DNA of 64,000 nt from Oceanicella actignis (GTDB taxonomy: Bacteria > Pseudomonadota > Alphaproteobacteria > Rhodobacterales > Rhodobacteraceae). Below, one piece after another: positions 23,892 to 32,197 of this stretch (positions are counted from its first letter, which is position 1; each line of letters starts with the position of its first letter). The notes beneath the pieces were generated by a model. That model searched no databases. It had not been told where the DNA came from and saw only the letters and a program-made list of their open reading frames with translations. Position numbers and translations under genes: made by a program. The DNA lies in the NCBI RefSeq assembly GCF_008124525.1, contig NZ_VNHJ01000002.1, forward strand, positions 62,001-126,000. The letters run 5' to 3'.

Positions 23892-25535
23892 ATGTTCGGG
23901 GAAATGCAGGACTGGCCGCTGCGTGTGACGTCGATCATCGACCACGCGGCGAAATTTCATGGCGACCGGCCGGTGATCGGACGCTCGATCGAGGGGCCGA
24001 TCGTGCGTTCGAACTGGCGCGAGATCCACGCCAAGGCCCGCAAATGCGCCCAGGCGCTCAATCGCTGGGGCATCGGGCGCGGCGACGCGGTGGGCGTCAT
24101 GGCGTGGAACACGCCCCGTCACCTCGAGGTGTGGTGGGGCGTGGCCGGCGCCGGCGCGATCATGCACACGCTCAACCCGCGCCTGTTCGCCGACCAGCTC
24201 GAATACATCATCAACCATGCCGAGGACCGCGTCCTGTTCGTGGATCTCGACCTTGTCGGGGTGCTCGAGCCGCTGGTCCCGCGCCTGCGCACGGTCGAGC
24301 GCTACGTCATCATGACCGATCGCGCCCACATGCCGCAGACCACCCTGCCCGATCCGATCTGCTACGAGGATCTGATGGCCGAGCAGGACGGCGACTTCGC
24401 CTGGGTCATGGGCGACGAGACCGACCCCTGCGGGCTGTGCTACACCTCGGGCACGACGGGCAATCCCAAGGGGGTGCTCTACTCGCACCGCTCGAACGTG
24501 CTGCACGCCATGGTGTCGGTCAGTCCCGACGTGGTCGGGCTCAGCTCGACCGAGGTGGTGATGCCCGTGGTGCCGCTGTTCCACGCCAATGGCTGGGGGC
24601 TGGCCTACACCACGCCCATGGTCGGCGCCTCGGTGGTGATGCCCGGGCGCGACATGACGCCGCCCGCGCTTTACGAGCTGCTCGAGATGGACGTGACGCT
24701 GACCGCCGCCGTGCCGACGGTGTGGCTGGGCCTGCTGCAGCACATGCGCGCCAAGGGCCTGAAGCTGAGCACGCTCAAGCGCGTGGTCATCGGCGGCTCT
24801 TCCTGCCCGCGCGCGGTGATCGAGACCTTCCAGAAGGATTACGGCGTGCAGGTCATCCACGCCTGGGGCATGACCGAGACCTCGCCCCTGGGGACCGTGT
24901 GCACCTTCAAGCCCGAGGTCGCCGCCCTGGACGACGAGGCGCGGCTGGACGTGCAGACCTCGGTCGGGCATCCGCCCTTCACCGTGGACATCAAGATCAC
25001 CGACGACGCCGGCGCCGAGCTGCCGTGGGACGGCCGCACCCAGGGCAAGCTGTTCGTGCGCGGCCCCGGCGTGGTCAAGCGCTACCACAAGGCCGACAAG
25101 CTGGCGGTGGACGAAGAGGGCTGGTTCGACACCGGCGACATGGCCACCATCGACCCGCACGGCTATGTGCGCATCACCGACCGCTCGAAGGACGTGATCA
25201 AGTCGGGGGGCGAGTGGATCTCTTCGATCGAGCTCGAAAACGCCGCCGTCGCCCATCCCGAGGTGGCCGAGGCCGCGGCCATCGGCGTCAAGCATCCGCG
25301 CTGGGACGAGCGTCCGATCCTGGTCATCGTGCCCGTGGCGGGCAAGGCGCCCAGCAAGGAAAGCATCCTCGAGCTGGTCGCGCGCAGCTTCGCCAAGTGG
25401 CAGGTGCCCGACGACGTGGTCTTCGTGGACGAGATCCCGCACACCGCGACGGGCAAGATCTCGAAGCTGCAGCTGCGCCGCCAGCTTGAAGAGATGGGCT
25501 ACGCCCACCCCGACCTGCGCGCGGCCGCGGGCTGA
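23892..25535 (+). CDS. Acyl-CoA synthetase (AMP-forming; AlkK/DmdB-like)
   Basis: This 547-aa ANL-superfamily enzyme activates a carboxylic acid to its CoA thioester via an acyl-AMP. It contains the P-loop CYTSGTTGNPKGVLYSH, AWGMTETSPLG, WFDTGDMATIDPHGYVRITDRSKD and the catalytic lysine region TATGKISKLQLR. The N-terminus (MFGEMQDWPLRVTSIIDHAA) resembles medium-chain AlkK-type and DmdB-type (methylmercaptopropionate) ligases of Roseobacters. The chain length or DMSP-related substrate cannot be decided here. A GGAGGAGA site fixes the start at 23892; a longer reading runs back into low-complexity intergenic DNA. Confidence 0.9.
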   Translation: MFGEMQDWPLRVTSIIDHAAKFHGDRPVIGRSIEGPIVRSNWREIHAKARKCAQALNRWGIGRGDAVGVMAWNTPRHLEVWWGVAGAGAIMHTLNPRLFADQLEYIINHAEDRVLFVDLDLVGVLEPLVPRLRTVERYVIMTDRAHMPQTTLPDPICYEDLMAEQDGDFAWVMGDETDPCGLCYTSGTTGNPKGVLYSHRSNVLHAMVSVSPDVVGLSSTEVVMPVVPLFHANGWGLAYTTPMVGASVVMPGRDMTPPALYELLEMDVTLTAAVPTVWLGLLQHMRAKGLKLSTLKRVVIGGSSCPRAVIETFQKDYGVQVIHAWGMTETSPLGTVCTFKPEVAALDDEARLDVQTSVGHPPFTVDIKITDDAGAELPWDGRTQGKLFVRGPGVVKRYHKADKLAVDEEGWFDTGDMATIDPHGYVRITDRSKDVIKSGGEWISSIELENAAVAHPEVAEAAAIGVKHPRWDERPILVIVPVAGKAPSKESILELVARSFAKWQVPDDVVFVDEIPHTATGKISKLQLRRQLEEMGYAHPDLRAAAG

Positions 25536-25595
25536 GGCCCGCCGCGCCCTGTCCTCGCCCCGCGCCCGGCCGCCGCGGCGGCCGGGCCGGCCGGG

Positions 25596-26924
25596 TCAGT
25601 CCCCGGGCGTCTGGGCGGGCGACGCCTCGCGGATCACGCCCTTGTCGCGCAAGGCGTCGATCTGCGCGTCGCTCATGCCCAGCGCCTCGGTCAGCACCTG
25701 CCGGCTGTGCTGGCCAAGCAGCGGCGCGGCGTGGTCGTAGCGCATGCGCGCGTCCGAGAACCTGATCGGATTCGCGACGCCCGGAACCGTCCCGCCCAGC
25801 GCGTGGGGCGTCTCGATCTTCATGCCGCGCGCCTGGACCTGCGGCTCTTCGAAAGCCTGCTTGATGTCGTTCAGCCCCGAGCAGGGCACCCCCTGGCGCG
25901 GAAGGTTCTCGATCCACCAGGCGCGCGGGCGCTGGGCGATCTTCTCGGCGATCAGGGGGATCATGCGCGGGCGATTGGCGTTGCGCGCGGGGTTGGTCGC
26001 GTAGTCGGGGTGGTCGGCCATCCAGCTCAGCCCGATGAAGTCGCACAGCGCGCGGAACTGCCGGTCGTTGCCGACGGCGATGATCACCTTGCCGTCGGCG
26101 GCGTCGAAGGGCTGGTAGGGGCTCAGATTGGGGTGCCAGACGCCGGTGCGCGTCGGAACCTTGCCGCCGATGAACCAGTTCATCGCCTGATTGGCCAGCC
26201 AGCCCACCTGCGTGTCCAGAAGCGCCATGTCGATATGCTGGCCAAGGCCCGTCGCCTCGCGCTGGCGCAGGGCGGCCAGGATGCCGATGGCCGCGTAAAG
26301 CCCGGTGGTGATGTCGGCGATGGCCACGCCCACGCGCATGGGCCCGCCGCCGGGCTGGTCGTCGGGCTGGCCGGTGATCGACATCAGCCCGCCCAGGCCC
26401 TGGATCAGATAGTCGTAGCCCGGCTGCGCGGCCATGGGTCCGGTCTGCCCGAAGCCGGTGATCGAGACGTAGATCAGACCGGGGTTCAGCGCCCGCAGGC
26501 TTTCATGGTCGAGACCGTATTTCTTCAGCCCGCCGACCTTGAAGTTCTCGACGAACACGTCGGCGCCGGCGGCCAGGCGGCGGACGATCTCGCGCCCCTC
26601 TTCGCTGCGCAGGTCCAGGGCCAGCGACTTCTTGTTGCGGTTGGCCGACAGGAAATAGGCGGCCTCGCGCGTTTCCTCGCCGGTCTGCGGATCGCGCAGC
26701 CAGGGCGGCCCCCAGGAGCGGGTGTCGTCGCCGCCCTCGGGGTTCTCGATCTTGATGACCTCGGCGCCCATGTCGGCCAGGATCTGGGTGCACCAGGGGC
26801 CGGCGAGCACGCGCGTCAGGTCCACCACCCGCAGCCCCGCCAGCGGCAGGGGGCGCGGATCGGCCTGTTCGGGCGCCGGAGCGGCGGGTTGTCGGTCGGG
26901 CGCGGTCGGGTCTTGGGTGGTCAT
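25596..26924 (-). CDS. CaiB/BaiF family CoA-transferase (class III)
   Basis: This 442-aa enzyme moves CoA between carboxylic acids through a covalent aspartyl intermediate. The N-terminal signature LAGLRVVDLTRVLAGPWCTQILADMGAEVIKIE is typical. The catalytic aspartate should be in IDMALLDTQVGWL, and the GQTGP loop is present. Length matches the family. The ATG at 26924 follows a proline-rich out-of-family extension that was excluded. It lies 58 bp behind the PaaX-type regulator on the same strand and converges with the acyl-CoA ligase, so the three may concern one acid catabolic route; substrates are unknown. Confidence 0.9.
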   Translation of the reverse strand: MTTQDPTAPDRQPAAPAPEQADPRPLPLAGLRVVDLTRVLAGPWCTQILADMGAEVIKIENPEGGDDTRSWGPPWLRDPQTGEETREAAYFLSANRNKKSLALDLRSEEGREIVRRLAAGADVFVENFKVGGLKKYGLDHESLRALNPGLIYVSITGFGQTGPMAAQPGYDYLIQGLGGLMSITGQPDDQPGGGPMRVGVAIADITTGLYAAIGILAALRQREATGLGQHIDMALLDTQVGWLANQAMNWFIGGKVPTRTGVWHPNLSPYQPFDAADGKVIIAVGNDRQFRALCDFIGLSWMADHPDYATNPARNANRPRMIPLIAEKIAQRPRAWWIENLPRQGVPCSGLNDIKQAFEEPQVQARGMKIETPHALGGTVPGVANPIRFSDARMRYDHAAPLLGQHSRQVLTEALGMSDAQIDALRDKGVIREASPAQTPGD

Positions 26925-26982
26925 GCAAGCGGTCCGTTCTGATTGGCGCGTCGGCGCGCGCGGGCGATGGGGGCGGCGGGCT

Positions 26983-27933
26983 TCAGGCGGCGGGGGGGCC
27001 GCCGAAGCGCGCGGCAAGCGCCGGCGAGGCGGGGGGCAGGGGGCCGTCGGGGCGCCCCTCGCAACCGTCGAGCCAGCGTTCCGAGGCCGGAAGCAGGCGC
27101 CAGTAGAGCCGCCGCACCGCCGCGCGCGCCTCTTCGCCGCGCCAGCGCGCCGGGCGCAGCGCCAGCGGCAGGTCGGGGCCGCGCAGCGCCGCGCGCCGCC
27201 AATGGTGCAGCAGCAGGCAGCGCGCGGCCATGGCGTCGAGCGGATCGGACGGCGGCGCGGCGTCCAGCGCCGAGGCCAGCGCCGCGCACAGCGTCAGGGC
27301 CGCCTCCATGCGGCGTTCGGCCTCGGGGTCGCTCCAGGCTTCGGACAGCGCCTCGAGATCGGGTCGCGCGTCCTCGCCCGGCGCATCGAACCACGACACC
27401 CCCGGCTCGGCGACCAGCGGCGCCGCGTTCTCACGGCGCGGGCGCAGCCAGGCCTCGCCCACGCGGCCGAAGCCCCGCGCCGCAAGGCGGGCGGCGATGG
27501 CGGCGCGCGCATCAGCTTCGGGCGCATGGATCAGCGCCACGCGCCAGCCGCCGTCCCATTCGGGCGGGCCGGGCGCGTAGATGCGCCGCGCGGCGGCGTC
27601 GGTTTCGGCCTGCTTGGCGGGGGTGAGGGCGTAGAAGCTGGCGCGGCCGCGCCGCTCGCGCGTCAGCCAGCCGTCGCGCGCAAGGCGCGACATGGCGGTG
27701 CGCAGCGCCCCGGGCTCGACGCCAAGCCGCTCGGTGACCTGCTGCAACGCCCCCAGCCGGATGACCCCGCCGCGCGGCGCCACCGCGTCGCCGAAGAAGG
27801 TCACCACCAGCGACCACACCCGCAAGCGGTCGGGGCCGGCGGCGGCGCGGGCGCTCAGCGCGTCAAGGGCGCGGGCAAGGGGCGGGCGCGCGCCGCCGCG
27901 TTCGCCCGGCGCGATGGTGTCGAAGGCGCTCAT
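26983..27933 (-). CDS. PaaX family transcriptional regulator
   Basis: This protein of about 316 aa resembles PaaX, the phenylacetyl-CoA-responsive repressor. A winged-helix N-terminal half contains SLVVTFFGDAVAPRGG, GVEPGALRTAMSRLARDGWLTRERRGRASFYALT. The middle (PEWDGGWRVALI) and the C-terminal LLLHHWRRAALRGPDLP segment match the PaaX C-domain. No paa catabolic genes are in the window, so its ligand may be another CoA thioester. It sits between a two-component pair and the CaiB-type gene on the same strand. The start at 27933 was preferred over 27969; neither has a strong ribosome site. Confidence 0.87.
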   Translation of the reverse strand: MSAFDTIAPGERGGARPPLARALDALSARAAAGPDRLRVWSLVVTFFGDAVAPRGGVIRLGALQQVTERLGVEPGALRTAMSRLARDGWLTRERRGRASFYALTPAKQAETDAAARRIYAPGPPEWDGGWRVALIHAPEADARAAIAARLAARGFGRVGEAWLRPRRENAAPLVAEPGVSWFDAPGEDARPDLEALSEAWSDPEAERRMEAALTLCAALASALDAAPPSDPLDAMAARCLLLHHWRRAALRGPDLPLALRPARWRGEEARAAVRRLYWRLLPASERWLDGCEGRPDGPLPPASPALAARFGGPPAA

Positions 27934-27981
27934 GGCGGGGAATGTGTCAGCTTGCCCGCCGCCGCGCAAGCCGCCGCCCCA

Positions 27982-29319
27982 TCACCCTTTCGCGCGCGGC
28001 AGGGTGATGCGGACGGCCAGCCCGCCCAGATCTTCGCTGCGGTCAAGGACCAGGTCGCCGCCATAGGCCTCGAGAATGTCCGAGGCGATGGCCAGCCCCA
28101 GCCCGGTGCCCGGGGTCGACTGATCGAGCCGCCCGCCCGCGCGCAGCGCCGCCTCGCGCTGCTCGGGCGGGATTCCGGGGCCGTCATCCTCGACCGTCAG
28201 CGCGATCACGCGCTCGCGCGGGCTTGCGCGCACCCGCACGCGCCCGTCGGCCCATTTGAAGGCGTTGTCCAGAAGGTTGCCCAGCAGCTCCTCGACATCC
28301 TCCTTCTCGGCGCGCACGCGAAGGCCCCTGGGGATCTCGATGCTCAGCGCCACCTCCTTGTCGGCGTGAACGCGCGCCATGACGCGGCCCAGGCCCTGGG
28401 CCAGCGGCGCCAGCTCGGCCGAGGCGCCGGGGGCGTTCGCGCCCGCAAGGCGCGCGCGGGCGGTGTAGCGGGCCATGAGCGACTCGATGCGGTCGAGCGC
28501 GTCGCGCATGACCGGCGAGGGCGGGTCCATGGCGTCGATCTCGTTGCGCAGGATGGCCGCGGGGGTCTTGAGCGCATGGGCCAGATCGGCCGCCTGGCGG
28601 CGCGCGCGGCTGATGATCTGCGCGTTGCGCTCGAGCAGCTCGTTCAGGTCCTCGACCAGGGGCTCGATGTCGGCCGGATAGTTGCCGACGATGCGGTCGG
28701 CCTCGCCCTGCCGATAGTCCCAGAAGGCGGCGCGCAGCGTCGCCAGCGGCCGCAGCGCCAGACCCGTCTGCGCCGCGCCCGCCAGGATCAGCGAGGCGCC
28801 CAGGCCGATCAGCGCGCCGAACAGGCTGCGCCGGAACTCGAGCTGATCGCGCGAAAGGGTGGCCAGCGCCTCGCCGGCCAGGATGCGCCACGATCCGGCG
28901 CCGCCGCGCGCGGCCCCCGCATCGACGGCCACGTCGCGGGCCATGATCTTGATGACCAGACCGCTGGGCGCGCGCGCGAAATAGGCGTTGCGCGCGCCGT
29001 CCGGGTCGGGCAGGCGCTCTTCGCCCAGATTGGGCGAGCGGAACACGCGCCCGTCGGGCGCCTCGATCTGCCAGAAATCCGTGGGCCGCGAGGGCCCCAG
29101 CGCGCCGGTGCGCCCGTCGGCGGGCGCGCGCTCGGGGTCCAGCGCGCCCGAGCGGATCAGCGTCTCCATCTGGTCAAGGCGCGCCGACAGCTTGTTGTCG
29201 AAGGCGCGCCGCGCGATCTCGTCGAAGGCCGAGAGCAGGACATAGCCGCTCAGCCCCACCGCGAACATGATCCAGACGAAGCCGCCGAGAACGGCGCGCG
29301 CCCTCAGCGACAGGTTCAT
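27982..29319 (-). CDS. Sensor histidine kinase (PhoQ/EnvZ-like)
   Basis: This 445-aa inner-membrane kinase has transmembrane segments at about residues 12-32 and 167-187 flanking a periplasmic sensor domain of about 130 residues. A HAMP-like linker follows, then the H box with phosphoacceptor His248 in RQAADLAHALKTPAAIL. The ATPase domain contains LLGNLLDNAFKWA (N box), VEDDGPGIP (G1) and GTGLGLAI (G2). It lies 6 bp downstream of its response regulator gene. The signal is unknown; the regulator's PhoP-like features would fit an envelope or cation stimulus, but that is inference. Confidence 0.92.
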   Translation of the reverse strand: MNLSLRARAVLGGFVWIMFAVGLSGYVLLSAFDEIARRAFDNKLSARLDQMETLIRSGALDPERAPADGRTGALGPSRPTDFWQIEAPDGRVFRSPNLGEERLPDPDGARNAYFARAPSGLVIKIMARDVAVDAGAARGGAGSWRILAGEALATLSRDQLEFRRSLFGALIGLGASLILAGAAQTGLALRPLATLRAAFWDYRQGEADRIVGNYPADIEPLVEDLNELLERNAQIISRARRQAADLAHALKTPAAILRNEIDAMDPPSPVMRDALDRIESLMARYTARARLAGANAPGASAELAPLAQGLGRVMARVHADKEVALSIEIPRGLRVRAEKEDVEELLGNLLDNAFKWADGRVRVRASPRERVIALTVEDDGPGIPPEQREAALRAGGRLDQSTPGTGLGLAIASDILEAYGGDLVLDRSEDLGGLAVRITLPRAKG

Positions 29320-29325
29320 CGCGCG

Positions 29326-29985
29326 TCAGGAGCCGTTGAACTGATAGCCCCGCCCCCGGATGGTGACGATGATGTTGTGCCCCAGCTTGCGGCGCAGGCG
29401 GCCGATGAACACCTCGATGGTGTTGCTGTCGCGCTCGGTGTCGTAGCCATAGACATGCTCGGACAGCTCGGTGCGCGAGACGACCTTGTCGCGATGGGCG
29501 ATCAGGTAGCCCAGCACGTTGGTCTCCTGCGCCGTCAGCTGCACCGAGACGCCGTGCATGCTCACGCGCCCCGAGCGGGTGTCGAATTCGAGCCCGCCCT
29601 GGCGGAACACCGGATTCGCCTGGCCGGACGAGCGGCGGATCAGCGCGCGCAGGCGCGCCAGCAGCTCGTCCATCTGGAACGGCTTGGTCAGGTAGTCGTC
29701 GGCGCCGCTGTCCAGCCCCTCGACCTTGTCGCGCCAGCTGTTGCGGGCGGTCAGGATCAGGACGGGCGCCTTGACGCCGCTTTCGCGCCAGTCGCGGAGA
29801 ATCGAGTGGCCGTCCTTCTTGGGCAGGCCCAGGTCGAGCACGATCGCGTCATACGGTTCGGTCGAGCCAAGAAAGCCGCCTTCCTCGCCGTCGGTGGCCA
29901 CGTCCACGACGCGGCCCTCGCGCTCGAGCGCCTTTTGCATCTGCGAAGCAAGGACCGTTTCATCTTCGACTACCAGAACGCGCAT
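29326..29985 (-). CDS. OmpR/PhoP family response regulator
   Basis: This 219-aa DNA-binding regulator has a CheY-like receiver with phosphoacceptor Asp51 (IVLDLGLPKKDG), a conserved threonine in LILTARNSWRDKVEGLDSGADDYLTKPF, and a winged-helix domain (LTAQETNVLGYLIAHRDKVVSRTELSEHVYG, then RDSNTIEVFIGRLRRKLG). The ATG at 29985 has GGAGG upstream; the long upstream in-frame extension crosses the promoter and is rejected. It is first in an operon with the kinase and is read from a promoter at 30049-30077. Confidence 0.94.
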   Translation of the reverse strand: MRVLVVEDETVLASQMQKALEREGRVVDVATDGEEGGFLGSTEPYDAIVLDLGLPKKDGHSILRDWRESGVKAPVLILTARNSWRDKVEGLDSGADDYLTKPFQMDELLARLRALIRRSSGQANPVFRQGGLEFDTRSGRVSMHGVSVQLTAQETNVLGYLIAHRDKVVSRTELSEHVYGYDTERDSNTIEVFIGRLRRKLGHNIIVTIRGRGYQFNGS

Positions 29986-30048
29986 CGAATCCTCCAGAAT
30001 TCCCGCCGGCGCAAAAAAACGCCGCGCCAGCCTGCGTATGCGACGGAA

Positions 30049-30077
30049 TCTTAACCTCAATGGGGCGCGCGGTTCAA
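30049..30077 (-). promoter_or_regulatory. Promoter of the two-component operon
   Basis: On the minus strand TTGAAC (30072-30077) is followed after exactly 17 bp by TTAAGA (30049-30054). The predicted start near 30042 leaves a leader of about 55 nt that ends in the GGAGG ribosome site of the regulator. Confidence 0.65.
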
Positions 30078-30210
30078 CCGAAAGGAATGCCCAAGAAACG
30101 ACGAAAGCATAAGTAGCGCAAATTGGAAAGATACATGAAGCATTGTTCATCTTGCGGCGGGTTCGACGGCGCGAGGGGGCGAGACATCGTCGCGGCCTGC
30201 CCAGCGCATT

Positions 30211-30231
30211 GATTATGAACGATTTATGAAT
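30211..30231. promoter_or_regulatory. Direct repeat with about 10-bp period, possible OmpR-type binding site
   Basis: GATTATGAAC is followed directly by GATTTATGAAT in an AT-rich patch. Tandem half-sites one helical turn apart are what OmpR/PhoP-family regulators bind. The site lies about 135 bp upstream of the promoter of the adjacent OmpR-type regulator, so autoregulation is a reasonable guess. Confidence 0.4.
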
Positions 30232-30558
30232 GGAATTGCCGTTGATTTTCGCGCGAATTTGGGCGACAACAAGGCCGTGAAAGCTTCCGCGCCGCGCTGC
30301 GTTCCGTGCGGCGACCATGCACACTCAGGTAGCGTAGCTTTCCGCGCGCGTAGCAAAGCGCATGAAGGACGTTCGGCACCCTGGGCCGGCCGCGTGGCCG
30401 CGAGCAGGGCGGACGAAATCGTCAAGGCCCCCCACCTTGGCGAGAGAGGCTCCGGGGCGGCGCGCCCCCACGCTCGCCGGGCCCTTCCCCCAAGGGTCAG
30501 GATCAACGCAGCACCCCACCTCAGCGCCGCGCCGGAGCCTCGCACCCCTTGGCCTGGG

Positions 30559-30780
30559 TCAGCGCTCGTCCTCGGGCGGCTCGCGCCCCACCCCCAGAAA
30601 GACCCGGCGGAAGGGCAATGCCCACAGGATCCCCAGCACGACGTAGATCGCCACCTCGAGCGCGATGTGCGGACGCTCGAACATGCCGGCGAGGGTGACC
30701 GCCGCCACGACGTAGAGCGGCAGCCACACCAGCAGCAGAAACAGCGACAGGCGCCGGCGGGTCTTGTGGCTCAGCGCCAT
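30559..30780 (-). CDS. DUF2842 small membrane protein
   Basis: This 73-aa protein has a basic N-terminus (MALSHKTRRR) and two hydrophobic helices (about residues 11-32 and 41-62) ending in a polar acidic tail. It matches the DUF2842 family, which is restricted to alphaproteobacteria and has no known function. The ATG lies 4 bp after the purA stop, so it is the second gene of that unit. Its location should be the inner membrane. Confidence 0.85.
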   Translation of the reverse strand: MALSHKTRRRLSLFLLLVWLPLYVVAAVTLAGMFERPHIALEVAIYVVLGILWALPFRRVFLGVGREPPEDER

Positions 30781-30784
30781 GACC

Positions 30785-32077
30785 TCAATCCGCGAAGGGG
30801 TCGGTGACGAGGATCGTGTCCTCGCGCTCGGGGCTGGTCGACAGCAGCGCCACCGGGCAGCCGATCAGCTCTTCGACGCGGCGCACATACTTGACCGCCG
30901 CCGCCGGCAGGTCGGCCCAGGAGCGCGCGCCCTCGGTGCTTTCGGACCAGCCTTCGAGCGTCTCGTAGATGGGCTTGACGCGGGCCTGCTGCTCGGCCGC
31001 GGCGGGCAGATGGTCAAGCCGGCGGCCGTCCAGCTCATACCCGACGCAGATCTTCAGCTCGTCGAAGCCGTCCAGCACGTCGAGCTTGGTCAGCGCGATG
31101 CCCGTCACGCCGCCGATGGCGCAGGTCTGGCGCACCAGCACCGCGTCGAACCAGCCGCAGCGGCGCTGACGGCCGGTGACGGTGCCGAATTCGTGGCCGC
31201 GCTCGCCAAGGCGCTTGCCGACCTCGTCATGCAGTTCGGTCGGGAAGGGGCCTTCGCCGACGCGGGTGGTGTAGGCCTTGACGATGCCCAGCACGAAGTC
31301 GATCGCGTTCGGCCCCAGCCCCGAGCCCGTCGCCGCCATGCCCGCCGTGGTGTTCGACGAGGTGACGTAGGGATAGGTTCCGAAGTCGATGTCGAGCAGC
31401 GCCCCCTGCGCGCCCTCGAACAGGATGCGGTCGCCCGCGCGGCGGCGCTCGCCCAGCACCTGCCAGACCGGGCGGGCGTAGGGCAGCAGGCGCGGCGCGA
31501 CCTCGAGCAGCTGCGCCTTGAGCGCGGCGCGGTCGATGGGCTCGGCCCCCAGCCCCTTGCGCAGCGCGTCGTGATGCGCCAGCAGGCGGTCCAGGCGGCT
31601 GTCCAGCGTGGCCTCGTCCGCCAGGTCGGCCACGCGCACCGAACGCCGGCCCACCTTGTCCTCGTAGGCCGGGCCGATGCCGCGCCCGGTGGTGCCGATC
31701 TTGCCCTTGCCGGCGGCGGCCTCGCGCATCACGTCAAGGTCGCGGTGAACGGGCAGAATCAGCGGCGCGTTCTCGGCCACGGCGAAGTTCTCGGGCGTGA
31801 TCTCGACGCCCTTGGCGCGCAGGCGCTCCATCTCGTCCAGCAGCGCCCAGGGGTCCAGCACCACGCCGTTGCCGATCACCGACAGCTTGCCCTTGCGCAC
31901 GATGCCCGAGGGCAGAAGCGAAAGCTTGTAGACCTCGCCGTCGATCACCAGCGTGTGGCCCGCGTTGTGGCCGCCCTGAAAGCGCACGATCACGTCCGCG
32001 CGCTCGCTCAGCCAGTCCACGAGCTTGCCCTTGCCTTCGTCGCCCCACTGGGCGCCGACCACGACAACGTTGGCCAT
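30785..32077 (-). CDS. purA: Adenylosuccinate synthetase
   Basis: This 430-aa enzyme joins IMP and aspartate with GTP, the first step from IMP to AMP. The N-terminal P-loop-like [19 protein letters not shown] is complete. It is followed by [25 protein letters not shown], the catalytic [20 protein letters not shown] and the C-terminal [14 protein letters not shown]. Length is normal. It begins 120 bp behind a hairpin that probably terminates serA transcripts, and is followed by the DUF2842 gene. Confidence 0.97.
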   Translation of the reverse strand: MANVVVVGAQWGDEGKGKLVDWLSERADVIVRFQGGHNAGHTLVIDGEVYKLSLLPSGIVRKGKLSVIGNGVVLDPWALLDEMERLRAKGVEITPENFAVAENAPLILPVHRDLDVMREAAAGKGKIGTTGRGIGPAYEDKVGRRSVRVADLADEATLDSRLDRLLAHHDALRKGLGAEPIDRAALKAQLLEVAPRLLPYARPVWQVLGERRRAGDRILFEGAQGALLDIDFGTYPYVTSSNTTAGMAATGSGLGPNAIDFVLGIVKAYTTRVGEGPFPTELHDEVGKRLGERGHEFGTVTGRQRRCGWFDAVLVRQTCAIGGVTGIALTKLDVLDGFDELKICVGYELDGRRLDHLPAAAEQQARVKPIYETLEGWSESTEGARSWADLPAAAVKYVRRVEELIGCPVALLSTSPEREDTILVTDPFAD

Positions 32078-32151
32078 CCGCCGATCCTTTCCTGTTCGGG
32101 AATTACGCGGCCTTTTAGCAGCGCGCGCGGGCGGGCGAAACGGGAAATGCG

Positions 32152-32178
32152 CATGGGGCGACGCGCGGTCGCCCCATG
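32152..32178 (-). terminator. Probable terminator after serA
   Basis: A perfect 11-bp stem (CATGGGGCGAC/GTCGCCCCATG) encloses a 5-nt loop 20 bp past the serA stop. On the minus strand it is followed by a moderately T-rich stretch (CGCATTTCCCGTTTCGCC). Confidence 0.65.
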
Positions 32179-32197
32179 CCCGTCGGCGCGGCGCCGG

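Larger units (their letters stand above)
29986..30558. other. 573-bp intergenic region upstream of the two-component operon
   Basis: The part from about 30040 to 30280 is clearly less GC-rich than its surroundings and carries the promoter and repeat listed separately. The part from 30280 to 30558 is GC-rich, shows no gene with family resemblance in any frame, and no recognisable RNA gene. A small RNA cannot be ruled out. Confidence 0.5.

Noticed and set aside
30226-30807. A 193-aa plus-strand open frame over the DUF2842 gene
   Set aside because: Its second half is the shadow of DUF2842 and purA; the first half has no resemblance to a protein family.
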